Positions 24,358 through 25,844 of a stretch of 25,844 nt of DNA are shown piece after piece; the first letter of the stretch is position 1; every line of letters starts with the position of its first letter. Both the position numbers and the translations under genes were made by a program. The DNA comes from CALGTL01 sp963579135 (GTDB lineage: Bacteria; Chloroflexota; Dehalococcoidia; Lucifugimonadales; Australimonadaceae), in assembly GCA_963579135.1 (NCBI GenBank), contig CAUZFB010000033.1, positions 1 through 25,844 on the forward strand, in the 5' to 3' direction. The notes beneath the pieces are model-generated. The model worked only from the letters and a program-made list of their open reading frames with translations, did no database searches and was not told the origin of the DNA.

Positions 24358-24466
24358 TCCATCCCTCCTTGTGATTCTTGCCGCACGAATAACTAGACCG
24401 CCGCTGATTGTCGTTTGCTAACGAAGTCAGGCCAAATCGCGGCTGAAGTCCTGCACCTACAGGGCC

Positions 24467-25231
24467 TCAGTCCACCCCGAGCCTTTCTGGAAGGAACTGG
24501 AGAAGCTCCGACCAAGCGCTTTCCGCCGCATGCGCGTGGTAGTGGTCGTGGTTGTGAGGGTTCATGAACCCGTGGCCTGCGCCTTCGTAGTAGTGGAAGG
24601 AGTGTTCAATCCCCAGGGCAGTTAGTTGGGCATCGACGCGCTTCGCCTGTTCAAGTGATGGGTCGTGGTCTTCTGCGCCGAACAGGCCGAGCATGGGGGT
24701 CGTGATATCTGAAGACTTGTCGAAAGGCGAGGGATTGTCACCCTCACCTTTAAACAGGCCGCTTGGAAACGCAACCGCCGTTGCACTGTATCGATTGCTG
24801 CGTGTGGCCACGAGATAAGCGACTCTGCCGCCCATACAGAAACCAACCACCCCAATGCGACTGTTCTTGTTTGCGGATAGCGAAGTTACATAGTCGGCAG
24901 CCGCTTCCATGTCCCGAACCATCTCATCGTCCTTTAGTGTGCTTTTAAGGCTTCTGGCCTTGCCCACGACAAGATCCCTCACACGCAGAACATCTTCGCT
25001 GGCCGAGTACACGTCCTCAAAGGGAATTGCTTTGTCTTGGCGGTGGTACAAATCGGGACAAACGGTGACAAATCCGGCTGCCGCAAGTCGATCGCAGTAT
25101 TGCTCGGTCGTGTCATCCACACCGCCGATGTGCTGGGCGAAAACGATGGCGGGGAAAGGGCCCGGGCCATCCGGAGTAGCGACGTATGTCGCCATGGGCG
25201 TTTGGTCGACGTTTAGCGTTACCCATGCCAT
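24467..25231 (-). CDS. Dienelactone hydrolase family protein
   Basis: Predicted 254-aa alpha/beta hydrolase. The catalytic triad is visible as Cys132 (GFCMGG), Asp188 (GAEDHDP; Asp190 is the alternative) and His220 (GAGHGF). A cysteine nucleophile is the mark of dienelactone hydrolases, which open dienelactones formed in catechol breakdown. The chosen start is ATG 25231, giving MAWVTLNV and normal length, with GGGG-type ribosome site at 25240-25245; an ATG at 25282 is possible but adds residues without similarity. The C-terminus is His-rich (HNHDHYHAHA, 227-236). It is divergent from the TctC-type lipoprotein gene. It may act on a ring-cleavage lactone from this cluster (inference). Confidence 0.88.
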   Translation of the reverse strand: MAWVTLNVDQTPMATYVATPDGPGPFPAIVFAQHIGGVDDTTEQYCDRLAAAGFVTVCPDLYHRQDKAIPFEDVYSASEDVLRVRDLVVGKARSLKSTLKDDEMVRDMEAAADYVTSLSANKNSRIGVVGFCMGGRVAYLVATRSNRYSATAVAFPSGLFKGEGDNPSPFDKSSDITTPMLGLFGAEDHDPSLEQAKRVDAQLTALGIEHSFHYYEGAGHGFMNPHNHDHYHAHAAESAWSELLQFLPERLGVD

Positions 25232-25331
25232 AAATCTTGCCCCTACTCGCCATTGGAATGAGTTCACGTAGAGAAAACCCATTCTCTGGTGTCCAACGAT
25301 TCATTGCGAATACTAGCACCTTGTGCACCAT

Positions 25332-25346
25332 CGGTGAAAATCACCG
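25332..25346. promoter_or_regulatory. 6-bp dyad, operator-like, in the divergent DLH/TctC region
   Basis: CGGTGA-AAA-TCACCG is a perfect inverted repeat in the 272-nt region between the divergent hydrolase and TctC-type genes. It lies about 100 nt from the hydrolase start and 30 nt before a TTGACA on the other strand. A shared regulator site is a reasonable guess. Confidence 0.45.
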
Positions 25347-25374
25347 CAATGATCTATTGCATCCCTAGCGAATA

Positions 25375-25380
25375 TTGACA
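25375..25380 (+). promoter_or_regulatory. TTGACA -35 element, possible TctC promoter
   Basis: A perfect TTGACA is present 124 nt before the lipoprotein start. The hexamer 17 nt downstream (AAAGAT) matches only three consensus positions of a -10, so the promoter is tentative. Confidence 0.35.
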
Positions 25381-25503
25381 GGTGCTGAGGAATAGTGAAA
25401 GATGCCGCTCACGGTGAACCGGCAACCCACCCAAGCAACCGCATTGGGTTTTTCCAACAGCGTGGTTCGTAATCGCCGGGGGGAGAGAATAGGAGTTGTG
25501 AGC

Positions 25504-25844
25504 ATGAAAAAGCTCTTGAAGAGATTGACAGGACCGTTATTGATTCTTGCATTGGTGGGCATTCTGGCAGGCTGCGGGGCAGATCCGACGCCCACTCCGC
25601 CGGCACCGACGAACACTCCCGTCCCAACGCCCACGGCGACGCTCGCTCCGGGAGTCCCGACGCCCACGCCGGCGCCGCCGACCCCCACCGCGGCAGCTAC
25701 ACCGACGCCGGTAGCTACACCGACGCCAGCATTTGATGCCGCTGCGCATTTCAAAGGGAAAGTCGTCAGATTTATCGTCAGTTCTAACCCGGGGGGTAGC
25801 ACCGACCTCGAGGGAAGAATGGTCGCCAAATGGTTGGGTGCCTT
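25504..25844 (+). CDS. TctC/Bug-type tripartite tricarboxylate transporter solute-binding lipoprotein (partial)
   Basis: The first 113 codons are in the window and the gene runs off its end. The start is ATG 25504 with AGGAG at 25491-25495. Residues 1-24 are a lipoprotein signal peptide: MKKLLKRL, a hydrophobic core, then lipobox LAGC with Cys24. A Thr/Pro-rich linker of about 45 residues follows (repeats of PTPT and ATPTP), as is common in Chloroflexota surface lipoproteins. The mature domain begins KGKVVRFIVSSNPGGSTDLEGR, matching the start of TctC/Bug proteins, whose PGGxxD loop binds carboxylates. It would capture an organic acid for a TctA/TctB permease, which should lie just beyond the window. 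The related TphC binds terephthalate, so an aromatic acid fits the neighbours (inference). Confidence 0.87.
   Translation, partial: MKKLLKRLTGPLLILALVGILAGCGADPTPTPPAPTNTPVPTPTATLAPGVPTPTPAPPTPTAAATPTPVATPTPAFDAAAHFKGKVVRFIVSSNPGGSTDLEGRMVAKWLGA

Noticed and set aside
1..25844. Mobile element, defence system or CRISPR array
   Set aside because: No transposase, integrase, direct-repeat array or defence-type domain was found; the window is metabolic throughout.

Overview
This 25.8 kb window looks like a stretch of a free-living, moderately GC-rich bacterial genome, most likely a Chloroflexota of the SAR202 type. That placement is inference from gene content. It rests on repeated solitary catabolic genes from a few superfamilies (Rieske oxygenases, ACMSD-type amidohydrolases, SDRs, a luciferase-like monooxygenase, a CoxL-like molybdenum hydroxylase), on an export lipoprotein with a Thr-Pro-rich linker typical of Chloroflexota, and on strong AGGAGG-type ribosome binding sites with several GTG/TTG starts. 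I see no rRNA, tRNA, CRISPR array, insertion sequence or phage gene.

Layout. 212-2978 (+): a LigB-type extradiol dioxygenase and a Rieske oxygenase that starts at TTG 1707. 3051-6010: two divergent amidohydrolases (A on -, B on +) separated by the decayed remains of a CoxL/xanthine-dehydrogenase-type gene. 6175-8139: a convergent pair, a zinc alcohol dehydrogenase and a class II aldolase family protein. 8527-10768: a divergent pair, a metallo-beta-lactamase-fold hydrolase and an aldo-keto reductase; this block lies between an 11-nt G tract and a 13-nt C tract. 10959-16597 (+): SDR, molybdenum hydroxylase large subunit, MFS permease and a 4,5-dihydroxyphthalate-decarboxylase-like protein, in one direction. 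16621-17940 (-): a second Rieske oxygenase, converging on that run. 18438-22717: amidohydrolase C (+), a luciferase-like monooxygenase pseudogene (-), a second SDR (+) and amidohydrolase D (+). 23146-25231 (-): the divergent amidohydrolase E and a dienelactone-hydrolase family protein. 25504 to the end (+): the start of a TctC/Bug-type solute-binding lipoprotein.

How the genes may work together (inference). The contents fit oxidative funnelling of aromatic carboxylates. TctC-type and MFS uptake would bring substrate in. Rieske oxygenases of the phthalate 4,5-dioxygenase type would hydroxylate the ring, and SDR/ADH/AKR enzymes would rearomatise or oxidise side chains. Decarboxylation could be done by the dihydroxyphthalate-decarboxylase-like protein, by ACMSD-type amidohydrolases or by the class II aldolase-like protein. 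A LigB-type enzyme would then open the ring, and DLH/MBL hydrolases would act on the products. The tightest version is 14161-17940 (permease, decarboxylase-like protein, Rieske oxygenase). No Rieske reductase/ferredoxin and no CoxS/CoxM partner is encoded here, so electron-transfer partners must lie elsewhere.

The most striking direct observations are two pseudogenes. One is a luciferase-like monooxygenase with an in-frame TAG and a one-base frameshift. The other is a CoxL-type remnant, recognised by colinearity with the intact copy about 7 kb away, which contains a perfect 15-bp inverted repeat inside former coding sequence. Also notable are the altered metal-ligand motif of the LigB homologue, five amidohydrolase paralogues, and two long G/C homopolymers with similar flanks.
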